In this document: positions 11,818 to 23,720 of the stretch, piece after piece | How the letters are laid out: each line of letters starts with the position of its first letter | How positions within the stretch are numbered: position 1 is the first letter of the stretch | From: Atherinomorus stipes | Lineage: Eukaryota > Chordata > Actinopteri > Atheriniformes > Atherinidae | Direction: 5' to 3' | NCBI GenBank assembly: GCA_023101725.1 | Contig: JALJCO010013663.1 | Coordinates: 129,001-193,000, forward strand | DNA: 64,000 bases | Notes under the pieces: model-generated | Told to the model about the DNA's origin: nothing | Seen by the model: only the letters and a program-made list of their open reading frames with translations | Database searches by the model: none | Made by a program: the position numbers and the translations under genes

Positions 11818-11871
11818 ATTCCATCAGATTTAATGGGAAAATCTGTCCAAACTTTTGACTGGTACTGTGTA
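11818..11871. mobile_element. Solo Tc1-like terminal repeat fragment
   Basis: The segment ends CCAAACTTTTGACTGGTACTG followed by a TA at 11870-11871 after one extra GT. Its reverse complement, CAGTACCAGTCAAAAGTTTGG, is a terminus I know from a widespread Tc1-like transposon of fishes. No partner end or transposase was found nearby, so it is an isolated remnant. Confidence 0.6.
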
Positions 11872-12593
11872 AAAACTGCTTTTAGGTCGCACACATCACT
11901 CACTTTTAGCAGCAAACTGTGCAACAATCGTATTGATCTACTTTTAAAATCTAACCTAGGGTTAGCTTTTACCATACAATTAGCCAACTGACACTAAATT
12001 AGAGGGGCCTAAGTGCCAGAAAACCAATGACTGCATGTGTAACCCCGGGAAACAGAGTTCAGTGCCAAATGGAAAAAGCCACATTGAGAGAAACAGTTCA
12101 TATATTCATTAAAAATAGTCAGAAGTGGCATTTTGACAGATGTTTAGGTGTGAGAAAACAGGTTGCCTTCTAAATTTTTATACATAAAGAGGACTCCTAA
12201 GTTCCCTATAACTATGATACTTTAACAAGTGATGGACTGGATGGAGTTGGCATCTTGCGTAAATGACATCAATTTTGCCCTTTGGAAATATGAATCTGGT
12301 TCCAATCCCAGCAAAGACATTTATGTTTTGGCTGCAAAATCTCACGAACTGACTAAAATGAAGACTAAAAGATGAAGACTAAAATGGAACAACACGCATG
12401 GACGACTTTACTGATGATTTACTTCACTATTTACAGTTTGACTTCTTTGGCTCCACAAGCATTGATTCTTCTCTAATAGGAACACACTGGGTTGACATAT
12501 TGATCACAACATACTGTGTCATTACAGATGGATATAAAAAGCTCAGAAAGTACCTCTTTTGTGACTTTAAAGTGGCACAGAACAAATTTAATG

Positions 12594-12594
<1 letters not shown>
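11872..12594. other. No gene seen
   Basis: AT-rich noncoding sequence without TIRs or recognisable ORFs. Confidence 0.6.

Positions 12595-12641
<47 letters not shown>
12595..12641. repeat. (TA)n microsatellite
   Basis: About 23 uninterrupted TA units, followed by a short TATATAT extension after TGT. Confidence 0.95.
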
Positions 12642-12646
<5 letters not shown>

Positions 12647-14534
12647 ATATATATTATAGTTTTATTTCAGGAATGATTCCCATCTGGATATTTGGAACTT
12701 ATAAAAGAGTTTGAGATCCCTGATGATCTATAAATTGAAGCTGCATTTAATAAAATTAATGGTTTGTTAAATGAAGTGTAGCAGCAGTTCGTGGAGTATT
12801 TTAGTGTAATAAAGCTGTCATGTAAACAACTTTTGTACAGTTGTGCTTAAGTTTGGTACCTTATTGTCTTCACCACGTTATTCACAGAAGAGTGCTGGAG
12901 ATGTTTTCTGGAGACAATTCCCTTTTGAGATTTTCCACATTTGCTGCTCACACGTGGATTTAAAAGCCGGAGATACACTCTCTCACAGCTGGAAATATTT
13001 TAGAGTGGTGCATAGAAAGCACAGGAGACAAGGCATGTTTAAAAAACGGATGCTGCAACTATCACTGTTTGATGTGCAGTGTGTTTAAACCAGCAAATGT
13101 GCACTTCTTGCACATTTATACCAACATGTGTATTTTAATGTGTTCACAGTATTGTTAAGCATGCTGAAAGCAACATACAGGTCAGCGAAAAAGAGTGTGA
13201 GGCAGAAACACTCAGCAGCTAACTCACTTCCTTGAAATCTGAAGGATTAACTGCAACAGTAACAATCAAAGTAAATAGAATTTCTTCTCAACAAAACTAC
13301 CTGGTGTGTGGATGCTTTTTAAACTAGAAATCTCTTAATTTATGGTTTCTATTGAAACTGATTAAAACTTTCTGATCTTTATCATATTAAGAACAATTAC
13401 GGTCTGTTCTGATCATTTTAGTGCTAAATATGATGGCAGAAGGTGACTTACGGGTGAAAAACTTTTCATCTTAAAATTTATATCAAACTATGTTGTTACA
13501 AAGAAACTTAAAAATCTTATTTTCCATCCATCAGTGACAAAGTTTAAAATAAATTTATGCTCCAAACTTGGAAGGTAGTTGAAATTCCTCATTGTTTCTG
13601 TAACATTTTGGTTTCAAGCATCGTTGCACGTGAAAAGTGAAGTCAGTTGAGTTGGAGCTATAAAACTCCCTTTTTTCACCTCAGTGTAATCATGTAATAT
13701 GTTTTAGTCGCTGGTCTGGTTCACCTCACAGACCCATTTACTGTTTGGCTTTCATCACCGACCGTTCTGTCACTACTCCTCCACCGCTGCACTTCGTTTA
13801 ATCATCCTCACGTCAAGTCGCGCTCCGCTGCTCTTGGACGGCGCTGCCTCGCCTGCAGACGTGCTGAGGATTTCGCCCTGAGGCTTTTAATGTTCTGACA
13901 TTTCCCTGAACGCACCAAGCTGCCAACAGGATGCTGCCATGTGCTAATTCTGACATGCAACCATTTACTTTGTAGACTGACGTGGCACTGCCAAAGTTCA
14001 GTTAAAACTCAAATTTTATGCTTCAAAGTGGAAGGGTTTATATATTTTTTTTGCATTTTCATTTCATGGATAAAACGTTTAACACAACAGAAATTCAACT
14101 TTTCATCTGTGATGCAACTTTATGAACATTTTCAGACTTTGAATGTTGAAGCTTTCATAAGAGAAATGTTCTTACTCACAGGAACTAGTGCTTTTTATGA
14201 TTCCAGCGTTTCTATAGTAAAATGATCAAGAACTGGCAAATAAAAAGGTCCATTAAAGAGCAAGTCTTCAACTTTTATGTCCAATAAGACACATTCATGC
14301 TTTGGGCAACTTTTAAACTTTTGTTTTTTGAACCACTTAGGTATTTAAATTTCCTCAAATAGCTAACTTGAAAGTGAAACATAAATGAAGATGAAAACAC
14401 AACACTAAACATCACTTGCTTTGTTAATCAAACATTTTAGTTTTATAGTGTACTATCCACATTGTGCTATCAAACTAACGCTCTGCAGAAGTTTACATGG
14501 TTATATGGGATTATGTACAGTATGATTTTTGTAC
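12642..14534. other. No gene seen
   Basis: Unique-looking AT-rich DNA. A modestly GC-richer patch at about 13730-13880 contains several CG dinucleotides but no convincing exon or promoter. Confidence 0.55.
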
Positions 14535-14536
14535 TA

Positions 14537-14745
14537 CAGGGGGTAGCACTTCAGACCCTTTTAAAGTTTTCACTCTTTTGTTTCATTGCAGCCATTTGCA
14601 GCCATCAAAACAGTTGATTTTATTTTTCATTAATGTACACTCAGCACTCCATCTTGACAGAAAAAAACAGAACTGCAGAAATTTTTGCAAATTTATCAAA
14701 ATTGAAAAACTGAAATATCACATGGTCATACTGTAAGTATTCAGA
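14537..14745. repeat. Left TIR of the Tc1 transposon
   Basis: Inverted copy of about 17620-17831, with outer and inner direct repeats of the form CAGACCC(C)TTT that would bind the transposase paired domain. Confidence 0.85.
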
Positions 14746-16159
14746 CCCTTTGCAGTGACACTCATATTTAAAGCAACCCTTACCGATGTTGCATTCTTAC
14801 ACTATTTTTCTAACAGGGTAAAATGCAATGAATGAGGTAATGGAACTCTTAAATACAAGACAGACACACCATTAATCAAAATAAAATATTATTCCAATCT
14901 GTAAATATTCAATGAAAACTCCAACCAATCCTTGAAGTGGGGTGCACCTCTAGGATTGTCCAACGGACCTGCCTGTCAGACCTTTGATTCTGCATTGGGA
15001 GGTGGAGGGGAATGGAAGGGGTGTGTCTTAGGAGTGAGGCGGGACTGTTTATATTCAAATAATCTTGCTGTGCTTTCTGAAATGCAAGATCGGTAAAGGG
15101 TTGCTTTAACTCATATGCTGTCCATTTCTTCTGATCCTCCTTGAGATGGTTGTATTCCTTCATTGGAGTCCAGCTGTGTTTAATTAAACTGATTGGACTT
15201 GATTAGAAAAGGCACACACCTGTCACCTTACAGCTCATAGTGCATGTCAGAGCAAATGAGAATCATGAAGTCGAAGGAACTGTCCAAGGAGCTCAGAGAC
15301 AGAATTGTGGCGAGGCACAGATCTGGACAAGGTTACAAAAGAATTTCTGCAGCACTAAAGGTTCCTAAGAGCACGGTGGCCTCCATAGTCCTTAAATGGA
15401 AGAAGTTTGGGACGACCAGAACTCTTCCTAGACCCGGCCGTCCAGCCAAACTGAGCAATCGTGGTAGAAAAGCCTTGGTGAGAGAGGTGAAGAAGAACCC
15501 AAAGATCACTGTGGCTGAGCTCCAGAGATGCAGTAGGGAGATGGAGAAAGTTCCACAAAGTTTTATCCATCATTGCATCCCTCCACCAGTCGGGGCTTTA
15601 TGGCAGAGTGGCCTGACGGAAGCCTCTCCTCAGTGCGAGACATATGAAAGCCTGCATAGAGTTTCCAAAAAACACATGAGTGATTCCCAGACTGTGAGAA
15701 ATAAGATTCTCTGGTCTGATGAGACCAAGATTTAACTTTTTGGTGTTAATTCTAAGTGGTATGTGAGGAGAAAACCAGACACTGCTCATCACCTGCCCAA
15801 TACAATCCCAACAGTGAAACATGGTGGTGGCATCATCATGCTATGGGGGTGTTTTTCAGCTGCAGGGACAGGACGACTGGTTGCAATTGAAGGAAAGATG
15901 AAGACAGAGAGATCCTGGAAGAAAACCTCTTCCAGAGTGCTCGGGACCTCAGACTGGGCCAAAGGTTCACCTTCTAACAAGACAATGACTACGTTTACAT
16001 GCCATCAAAATTCGGGTTAAGGTCAATATTCCGGTTTCTGAAAGATTAGGAATAACTCGTTTACATGCGTGAGCAGACAGAGTTACTCCTGTATACTGTA
16101 CATGATAACTGCAATCAACTGGAATATCCCAACCCAAACCGTGATGCACGGAAAACATC

Positions 16160-16669
16160 ATGATGATGGTGGATAATGAAGCATCCGGAGCCACTGCGGT
16201 CAAGCCAGCCAAGTTTCAGAATTACAGCCAAAATAACGCTAGTTGGCTGGACCGCGGATCCGCGAGAGGTGGCTGGCTTGACTGCAGTCTGGAGCAGACA
16301 GCAGTCCTTTGCTGGTGCTGCTATGCTGGTACTGACCCACCAGCATTGGCGGGTCATAAAAGGAGAGAACGTGTGATGGAAATGGAGCTCGGAGCTGGAG
16401 CTGTGGACATCCATGCTTCAGGGCGTGGTGGTGGCGGTGGAAGAGGAGGAAGAATGGCTCGGGAGTTGGAGGGCGGTTGCAGACCCAACAAGGAGGCCTA
16501 CGGCCAGAGGTGCGGCTGCCAAGAGGAGCGACTGCCCGGGCCAGAGAGAAGCTGTGGCGTCCCGGGGGAGCCTATGGTCATGGAGTGCAGCCGCCCGGAG
16601 GAGTGGACGGAGCCTGGAGAGCTGAGAGAGAGAAACGCCGACCACCACAAACCTTTTAGCCCCTTGTAG
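16160..16669 (+). other. GC-rich block with a 169-codon ORF of unknown origin
   Basis: This part of the nested element differs sharply in composition from its surroundings. From 16370 to 16650 it is GC-rich with many CG dinucleotides, and all three plus frames stay open for 60 codons or more, so an open frame alone means little. The longest frame has a GRGGGGGRGGR tract, a cysteine-containing middle (GQRCGCQEE) and no domain I know. It is followed by a T-rich tract and AATAAA signals (16691 and 16790), so it could be the 3' part of a captured transcript or part of an LTR. Function unknown. Confidence 0.3.
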
Positions 16670-16689
16670 TCCCTTTTAGTCCAAGCCTT

Positions 16690-16796
16690 TAATAAATTTT
16701 AGTTATTTTATTTTAGTACTTTTTTACACTTTTTTAGGTTCTTTTTATTACTTTTATCATTTTATTACTTTTATTACTTTTATTTCTTTAATAAAG
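16690..16796 (+). promoter_or_regulatory. T-rich tract with two AATAAA polyadenylation-type signals
   Basis: AATAAA occurs at about 16691 and 16790, with a TTTTATTACTTTTATTA-like tract between. This resembles the 3' end of a transcript or the R-U5 part of an LTR. The two possibilities cannot be separated by eye. Confidence 0.35.
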
Positions 16797-17619
16797 CTTT
16801 TATTTGCACCAACCACTACCTACTGGCAATGGCCTGTCTTTCTTTCACCTCCTCTAGCAGTCGTCGGTATCACAAAAGAACTACTTGTTACAACTGACTC
16901 CGGCTGGAGTCAGTGAATTTTCCTGTCACGCCTTTATCAAACTTTGCCAGATGAGTGATGGAGCCCCGCAAAGTAACTGCACACCAGCTCCTCTCGGGAT
17001 GCATGTTTCCACGGTGATATATAAACTAGCAAGCTGTGCAGAGTACTGTCTGATCGCTGGTACAAATGCCCCCAGTTGTTTACTCATAAGACCAAGAATC
17101 CTTGCAGATAGAACATGCGCAGAACACAATTAAATATTCCTTTCAGTGCAGATATTCCGATACGCAATTACATGACCAAATATTCGGGTTAGAAAAGGAG
17201 TAACCCAGGGGTAATATCTCGGTTTTTAAAAAACCCGAAAATGAGCATATTCCGGTTTTTGCCAGTGTTCACATGGCCGAGTGCAACCGGGTTATTGCTA
17301 ATATTCCAGTTATGAAAGAGTTATTGGCTGCACCCCTAAACACACAGCTAAAATAATAAAGGAGTGTGACCATTCTTGACTGGCCCTGCCAGAGCTCTGA
17401 CTTTAACCCAACTGAGAATCTCTGGAGAGACCCGAAAATGTCTGTTCACCAACGTTCACCATCCAACCTGACAGAACTGGAAATGATCTGCAAGGTAGAA
17501 TGGCAGAAAAGAATGGCAGAAGATCCCCAAATCCAGATGTGAAAAACTTGTTTTATCATTCCCAAGAATGTTCATGGCTGTACTAGATCAAAAGGATGCT
17601 TCTACTTAGTACTGAGCAA

Positions 17620-17831
17620 AGGTTCTGTATACTTATGACCATGTGATATCTCAGTTTTTCTTTTTTAATAAAATTTGCAAAAATTTCACATCTCTGTTTT
17701 TTTCTGTCAAGATGGAGTGCTGAGAGTTTATTAATGAGAAATAAAATTAACTGTTTTGATGGCTGCAAATGGCTGCAATGAAACAAAGAGTGAAAAGTTT
17801 AAAGGGGTGCGAATACTTTCCGTACCCACTG
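17620..17831. repeat. Right TIR of the Tc1 transposon
   Basis: Inverted copy of the left arm. It ends TACCCACTG next to the TA target duplication at 17832-17833. Confidence 0.88.
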
Positions 17832-17926
17832 TATCCATCTGAAAGCTGATATTGATCAGTTGATATTCACTAACTGAAGTCATAAATGACCTCACATCCA
17901 GGTAATAAAAAAGTACAGTACTACAA

Positions 17927-18505
17927 CAGTGTGTCTGTTTACATGACCACAGAAATCAGATAATTGTGAGTAATAAGATATGAATATGAAAAAAATGCAC
18001 AATTTCATAAAACACATAATTTTCAGTCTGTTATTGTCCATACAGAACATGGTTCTAAAAAGATTCAAACTTCTTATTTTCAAAACATTTCATCATGGTT
18101 TTTTGAGTATGGTGATGTCTGGATGTTAGCTGCCCTGATGTCGGAGGCCGACAGAATATTCTACAACTTTTTGTTTATACTCCATGGGGAGACAATGGCG
18201 GCTGGCTTTCATATGTCAAGCCCCTGCTCTGGATTTGGTGTGATAGGGCTTCTGCTTACGTTGTGACTACAGTACAGTACTTTTTTTTTTTTTTTTTTTT
18301 TTTACATCAGTGTAAAATAATTAAATAAATCTGGTATATTGGTATACACCCATGAAGGCAGAGTACCTGGGAGAAATTTAGGTGTCTCAATCTGATAAAA
18401 TATATCACAGTTTGCTATTATCATGATCAGTTGAAAAATCTGTCTGGTAATTACAGAAATTGGATAATGATCAGTTTTTTGGCGTCCATGTAAACATGCT
18501 CACTG
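17927..18505. mobile_element. MITE-like element with CAGTG termini
   Basis: The left end is CAGTGTGTCTGTTTACATG. The reverse complement of the right end is CAGTGAGCATGTTTACATG. Both continue with CAGAAATC or AATTTCTG and GATAAT-type tracts in mirrored order. No ORF. A poly(T) run of 22 lies at about 18282-18303. A clean target duplication is not visible. The TTTACATG motif is shared with the element nested in the neighbouring Tc1. Confidence 0.55.
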
Positions 18506-19752
18506 ACACCTTTTAAAATGATCAATAGCATGGAATTAAGTTGTTGTGGCATTTTATTTATTTATTTATTTTTTAAAAAGCCTGTTTGCACAAAGCAAGA
18601 ATAAAAACAAGCATGAGGGATCCCCTGTTGTCTCTAAAACAGATAAAAAGCACTAACGACACGAGCTTAATCTAAATACCCTTTCACCTTTATCAGCTAC
18701 TGTGGAACCTGAACCCCTCCCCTCTAAGTCATGAAGTGATTCTGCAGTTGCACTGACTCGATGTTAGGCGTAACCATCCATTTTCACCTGAAATTTGACA
18801 TTTCCTTTCAGACATGCTCCAGACAAACACAAGGGATAAATTATGTGTTTGTGGGGGTCCACATGTGGCTGCAATGTCCGTACATACACCAAAATGCTTA
18901 AACCACAGACATGCTGCACTGAATCACACTTAAAGAGCAGATGGGTTTGAGGTTTGAGGAAGAGGAGGTGATGTCTGATTGGTGTCCTGCACCGCCTCCA
19001 AGCTGATAAACTCTAATTCAAACTTTCTGTAACTTGGATCTGTAGTGGGCCAGTATTACAGATGCATTCTGACTAATAAGTAACGCTTAAAAAGATGTCT
19101 AATTTTTAAAGTTTTGTTTTTCTCCTTTATATTTGATACAGTCTGGCAGCAGAACCTGTGGTTGCATTGTTTGGGATTGTGGCAGACATGGTCTGAGATG
19201 TGATGTTTTGTCTCAGCACAGCATGGCATTTGTGGCTCGTGCAGATGAATCCATTTACTTTTGATTTGTTTGCGGCCGAAGAGGTTCGACGGGAGGTTTG
19301 TGACACATAATTATAATCAGCTTACATGCTTACTTTTACAACAACCTGCAAATCGTTTGGACTGAAATGTCACATTTGACCACTTTAAGCTCGACTGAAC
19401 TAACAAGTTCATTTATAACTTCTCATTTCCATTTAAAAATATTTTTTACTCTTGTTCTTGGTAAAAAATGCTCTCAGTTACGCTGCAGTTGACACAAAAA
19501 CTTGGCAAGTTTTACAAATGATCAAAACAGTGCTTTTAGCACCGAGTGTATAATGAGAGCACAACTCTGTTTTCTCTTTGAAAGCACTTTACCTGATTTT
19601 GCACAGTTTCGAAGCATTAGTATGGAAGGTGTATTGGGGATACTGGTATAATTTGGTATAGGTAGGATGATGTAAGTGTACATGTGTATATAAATGGAGA
19701 TACAGTAGTCAATGTGTACATGGAATGAATATCTATGCATGTGAAATTAGCC
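18506..19752. other. No gene seen
   Basis: Noncoding sequence. A short (ATTT)n stretch lies near 18551-18572. No TIR pair or domain-bearing ORF. Confidence 0.55.
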
Positions 19753-19754
19753 TA

Positions 19755-20316
19755 CACATTCAAAAACAAAGTACCAATTTGTACTTAAAAGGGAACAAAG
19801 CTTGTCACTGGGGGTGTTCCTTTTTGAGAGACATTTCTTCGGTCCTAGTCCATTTTTAATTAATAAAGTAAAATTTAACTAATTATAAATGATAAATAAA
19901 AGTCAACAAAATAGAGATTATGACAAAAGTCCAAGATGCTAATGATAAATGATTGATTACTATATAAATTACTACTATATATTAGGCCAAACGCATATAT
20001 AATTATACATATAATTATTACTATGATTACTATGATTATTATGAAAATCATGATATAATAACTATAATTATACTACTGTTTCGAAGTATTGCTGTTTATA
20101 GTTATTGTACAAGTTACACATATTTTTCAATGCTGCAGGTACCCTTAGGGTTGAAATGGTACAAATTTGTACGTTATATTACTTTTGACCCTTTTTCATA
20201 GTATATAGGTACTTCTGGCCTCATAAAGACCAATATTGTACTTTTGAGAGAACATTTGTAAAAATGTACCTACAGGTACAAAAATGTTCCTGTCTTGTAC
20301 TCTATTTTTGAGTGTG
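19755..20316. mobile_element. MITE with TA target duplication
   Basis: The left terminus is CACATTCAAAAACAAAGTAC. The right terminus reverse-complemented is CACACTCAAAAATAGAGTAC. TA dinucleotides flank both ends (19753-19754 and 20317-20318), as for Tc1/mariner-type insertions. The ends hold repeated GTAC-centred palindromes (GTACAAATTTGTAC, GTACCTACAGGTAC). The centre is AT-rich and noncoding. Confidence 0.75.
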
Positions 20317-20318
20317 TA

Positions 20319-20482
20319 TAGACATGTATGTATGTACAGCAGGTATGAATGTATGTGTTTGTAGGTACATACTGTATGTATATTTATTTGTTTCTGGGTC
20401 CATGTAGGTACAGTATAGATGTGTAGATGTATATGTTTATATAGGTGTTTATGTATGGGTGAATATATGTGTGGGCATGTTT
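20319..20482. repeat. Degenerate GTAT/TGTA repeat
   Basis: Irregular repetition of GTATGTAT, GTAGGTAC and GTGTATAT-like words. A similar patch lies just left of the MITE at about 19668-19700, so the MITE seems to have landed in this repeat. Confidence 0.6.
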
Positions 20483-20509
20483 TAAATATAGCGACACCGA
20501 AATTTATAA

Positions 20510-20532
20510 AAAAAAAAAAAAAAAAAAAAAAA
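20510..20532. repeat. Poly(A) run
   Basis: About 23 consecutive A. It could be a LINE or SINE tail, but no body is recognisable upstream. Confidence 0.8.
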
Positions 20533-23500
20533 TACAGCAATAACCGAAATCATGTTGTCCATGTTGGTATATTTGGTACTGCTGCCCCTTTAAAAAAAGC
20601 CGTCAGTTCTCGCAGTCTTGCCATAGTTTCTTGAAGCGTGACATTCCTGCACTGCAGCCGAATGTTTTTCTTCATCTTTTGCGTGTTTTCTGTACATAAC
20701 ATTGACATGAAAGTTGTGGTATAAATATCATTGTGTATTACAGTACAGTATAGGGACACAGCAGTGGACGCAGTCCTACTGCCAGAGATAGCGCCAGCAG
20801 CTGAGGATATATAAAATGTTACTGAAGAATACACTGATTGAAAAGATAGCTGTCTAGGAGGACTACAGCCAATTTTCAGTCCACATTCAGTCTGAGGCGG
20901 ACTCAAGCTCTCCACCTTGAGTACGATCCACTGAGATTTACATGAGCTTTATTCCTTCTTTGGTCACACAACAACACAGTTGCGTACAGTCTTATAACAA
21001 TTTACGCACAGATATATAATGATTAAAGGGCACTCCAGTGTTATCTGCCTAGTTTTACTCATGTTTGCACTTGTGAAAAATCCAGACAAACTGTTGTCAG
21101 TTCCTCAGGCTTGGTGTTAACAATTGGTGGAAACATCAAATCTACATGGAGTTTTAGTGTAAGCAGTCCAGTAAGCAAGTTCTCATGTCCTGGCAAGGCA
21201 GGAAGTCAAACGGTGAGGGAAGTTCGTCCAACAGAGAGTGAGGGGGTTTAAGAATGAATGAAAAACAGTGAATGCATACAACAGCGTGCGAGAGATGGTG
21301 GTTGTGTGTTTGTGGATGCGTTCCAGCAAAGCCACAACCTCCGGAGCAGATTTCAACTCAGAGCTGCGATGAAGCTGAGCAGAGTGAGAAAAAGTCGGCT
21401 GATCTGCTGCCAGATTGCTGAGCGATGGGGGGCTCCTGCATGGAAGCAGGCATCTGACCCTTCCAGTGTTTGAAAACAACTCTTTATTTTACTATTATAA
21501 TCCCCCTTTTATTTACAGCACCGCGTTAGCTATGAACTGTGGATGCTATGATTCTGGTTTTACTGCAGTTGATTGTTTCTGTTTGTGTTTGGCTGCTTTA
21601 AAAACTGATCAAATGGAGTGAAGATGTCAAAACACCATGGCGCCGTATATTCATAAAAATTACGACATGTTTGCCCATATTACTCAAAAAGCTTGCGTTG
21701 CAACCGCGCTCCCAGACAATGATTGCAGTCTTTTTAGCAAAGTAAGTGATTCTTCTGGTGGTCGTGGTCCTGAAAGCCTAAAATGTCAGAAGCCAGAGAC
21801 GGCCTTAGTGGTTGGTAAATTATATGAGGTACTAGCTTAACTAGAGGCTGTGGACATTCAGCTGTGGCAGGATCTGACACCGTCTTGCTTGGCCAGGGCA
21901 GAAAGCTGAAAGGAAGTGAAAAGCTCTTAAAGTTTCTGGAGGAGACCTAATTCCAGCAGGAGTCTGATTGACTGCAGATTTCAGTTCCTATCAGTCTATA
22001 TAAGTGTTTATGATTCCAGTGCATCCATGTCGGTCTTATGAGCGGCTCACCGGCCAGATCCTGTCATCTGAAATGACATCTTTACTCTGACTCTGCATGT
22101 TGTTGAGGTTCATGTTGACCAAACAATCCCTGTGAAACACATGGAAAATAGATCAAGACAGTTGGATTATATTACAGTCCTTGGGAGTGTTTAAAAAGCC
22201 ATGCACGAATGTATTGATCTCTCTGTTGCTGCTCTGCAATTATTCTCAACCAGCTCCACCCTAATTGTCTTTATGGCTAATTGAGTGATCCAGCAGTTGT
22301 CATGTTAACATTTTTGCGGCCAGCGCACTCCCTTGGCTTGAGCACAGACTCTGTTGCTGTTTTTCGCCTGACTTCCACTCCTCCTTGCTGTGACAAGCAT
22401 TTTGTGAAGGAGAAAAACAGACTAGGATTTTAAAATGTTTTCTTATCCCTTCCGATTCCTGTGTCTCCACTTGAGCCACAAATCCCTTTGGCCTTGCAGC
22501 CACCACAGACCACCCATTTTCTCCAAGTGCCGCACTTAAAAGCTAACACGTTTTTATCAGATGTGCATCAGCAACTCAAACCAAATAAAACTTTTACATC
22601 AACCAGTGACATGAAAAAAACAAAACAAACTCTTTTAAAGTCAGCTGTAAAGTCTCGAATATGACTAAACACAGAAGCTTGTGTTTAGAGGAAAACTTGT
22701 TAAAAAATGTAGACAAATTGAATTGTTGCACCTGTTGGTGCAGAAGTTTGCGCATTGCAGCTGAGAGCTGAAACAGACTGCAAATATGTAGACATTTACA
22801 GAACTGCTGTTTGTAGCCAAATAATTTCATGGTGGCAGAAAATCTGTATTGGCAGCCCAAAAAAAGAAAGAAAAAAATGAAAAAAAGACACTTCATTTTA
22901 CCCACATTTTAAAAGAAAAAGGCAAAACCCACACAAACATCTTACTCTAATAAAGAATGTATTTAGTCTGGATTGAGGAGCATCTCCAGGGTCTGTATGC
23001 ACATATTTTTGTAACACAACAGAAGAATAGAAATATTTACTCTGACCGAGCCAAAGAAAACTGCTCTCTGTAGAAACTAACAGTGGCATCAGAACTGTAA
23101 ACTCCTAAAGCTGCCTCTGAAATATTTGCCTCTCCCATCATGATTTGCTGACAACCAATCAGGATGAGCTTCATTTTAGAATGTAAAATTTTATATGTGG
23201 TCACTTTTTAAATAACACAAGTGGAATGTGTGACAGTGATATCAACATGTTGGGGGGGTGGTGTGTGTGTGTGTGTGCGTGGGGAGGGGGGTTACTGGTG
23301 GTGTGTGAAACCCAAAACAGGTCAAGCTGGGTTCCACATAACTCAGTAATCAGAACATAAATGTTTGAAATATGTTCAGGAGTTTCCGTGTGCTCCTTCT
23401 AATTCTTTACTATGAAAGCATCACATTTTCATCACTGGAAAAGTTTTCCAAAGGAAAAATAATCAAAGGAGTAAGAGTGGTCGAATAAATAGATGAGGGA

Positions 23501-23555
23501 GGGTGAATGAGGACAGGGATGAGGGGCTGGTCCGAGATGAATACTGAACCAAGTA
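20533..23555. other. No gene seen
   Basis: Three kilobases with only short ORFs. TTAAAGGGCACTCCAGTG at 21023 resembles a TTAA-element left end but has no partner. A short (GT)n run lies at about 23262-23277. Confidence 0.5.
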
Positions 23556-23559
23556 GCAT

Positions 23560-23720
23560 TTAGGGGTGTGCGATACTGCAAGATTTGGTATTGATCTAAT
23601 ACCAAGTAAATAAAGGGCTACTGATATTGATACTTTTTAATAGGGCTGTCAAATGAACAGGTTTATGCAAACAGATTATTCTGTCAAATCTATACACTAT
23701 TTTTAAAAACTCATTAATGC
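23560..23720. mobile_element. Two hAT-like terminal fragments
   Basis: AGGGGTGTGCGATACTGCAA at 23561 and TAGGGCTGTCAAATGAACAG at 23642 both resemble left termini of fish hAT groups. Neither has a visible partner end, so this is a decayed patch. Confidence 0.4.

Larger units (their letters stand above)
15990..17333. mobile_element. Element nested in the Tc1 transposase
   Basis: The left edge begins ACGTTTACATGCC. The right edge ends with GGTTATTGCTAATATTCCAG and TTATTGGCTGCA. Both edges repeat the units TTTACATG or TTCACATGG, CGGGTTA and AATATTCCGG, a subterminal pattern I have seen in fish DNA elements starting GCGTTTACATGC. The right terminus seems to lack its last bases, and no target duplication is evident. 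It contains no recognisable transposase. Superfamily unresolved (hAT or Harbinger are possible). Confidence 0.65.
15244..17542 (+). pseudogene. Tc1-like transposase, broken by stop and nested insertion
   Basis: DNA-cleaving transposase of the DD34E class. The first 163 codons (15244-15735) begin near MRIMKSKELSKELRDRIV and hold the paired-type helix-turn-helix domain (HRSGQGYKRISAALKVPKST), the GRPAKLS linker and the first catalytic aspartate in LWSDETKI. A TAA stop follows at once. Reading continues with [21 protein letters not shown]. The second catalytic motif, expected as QDNDPKH, is cut within its codons at about 15989 by a 1.3-kb insertion. After it the frame resumes at about 17334 with the acidic motif DFNPTENLWRD, ending at 17542. 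Around codon 100 the sequence between the HTH and the catalytic core is also scrambled. Confidence 0.9.
14537..17831 (+). mobile_element. Tc1/mariner transposon with long TIRs and a nested insertion
   Basis: The TIRs are about 200 bp. The left starts CAGGGGGTAGCACTTCAGAC after TA (14535-14536). The right ends in the mirrored CGAATACTTTCCGTACCCACTG before TA (17832-17833). The arms share a long inverted tract including CTGCAAATGGCTGCAATGAA (17764-17783) and its left mirror at about 14580-14600. An inner repeat, AGTATTCAGACCCTTTGC near 14735, with its mirror near 17620, gives the IR/DR layout of Sleeping-Beauty-like Tc1 elements. At 3.3 kb it is about twice the usual 1.6 kb because another element sits inside the transposase gene. 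Inactive. Confidence 0.92.

Noticed and set aside
16380..16660. CpG island marking a promoter
   Set aside because: The CG-rich block lies inside a nested mobile element and lacks promoter motifs or a downstream gene.
20196..20540. 114-codon minus-strand ORF with repeated H, I and Y
   Set aside because: It translates the degenerate GTAT repeat and the poly(A) run.
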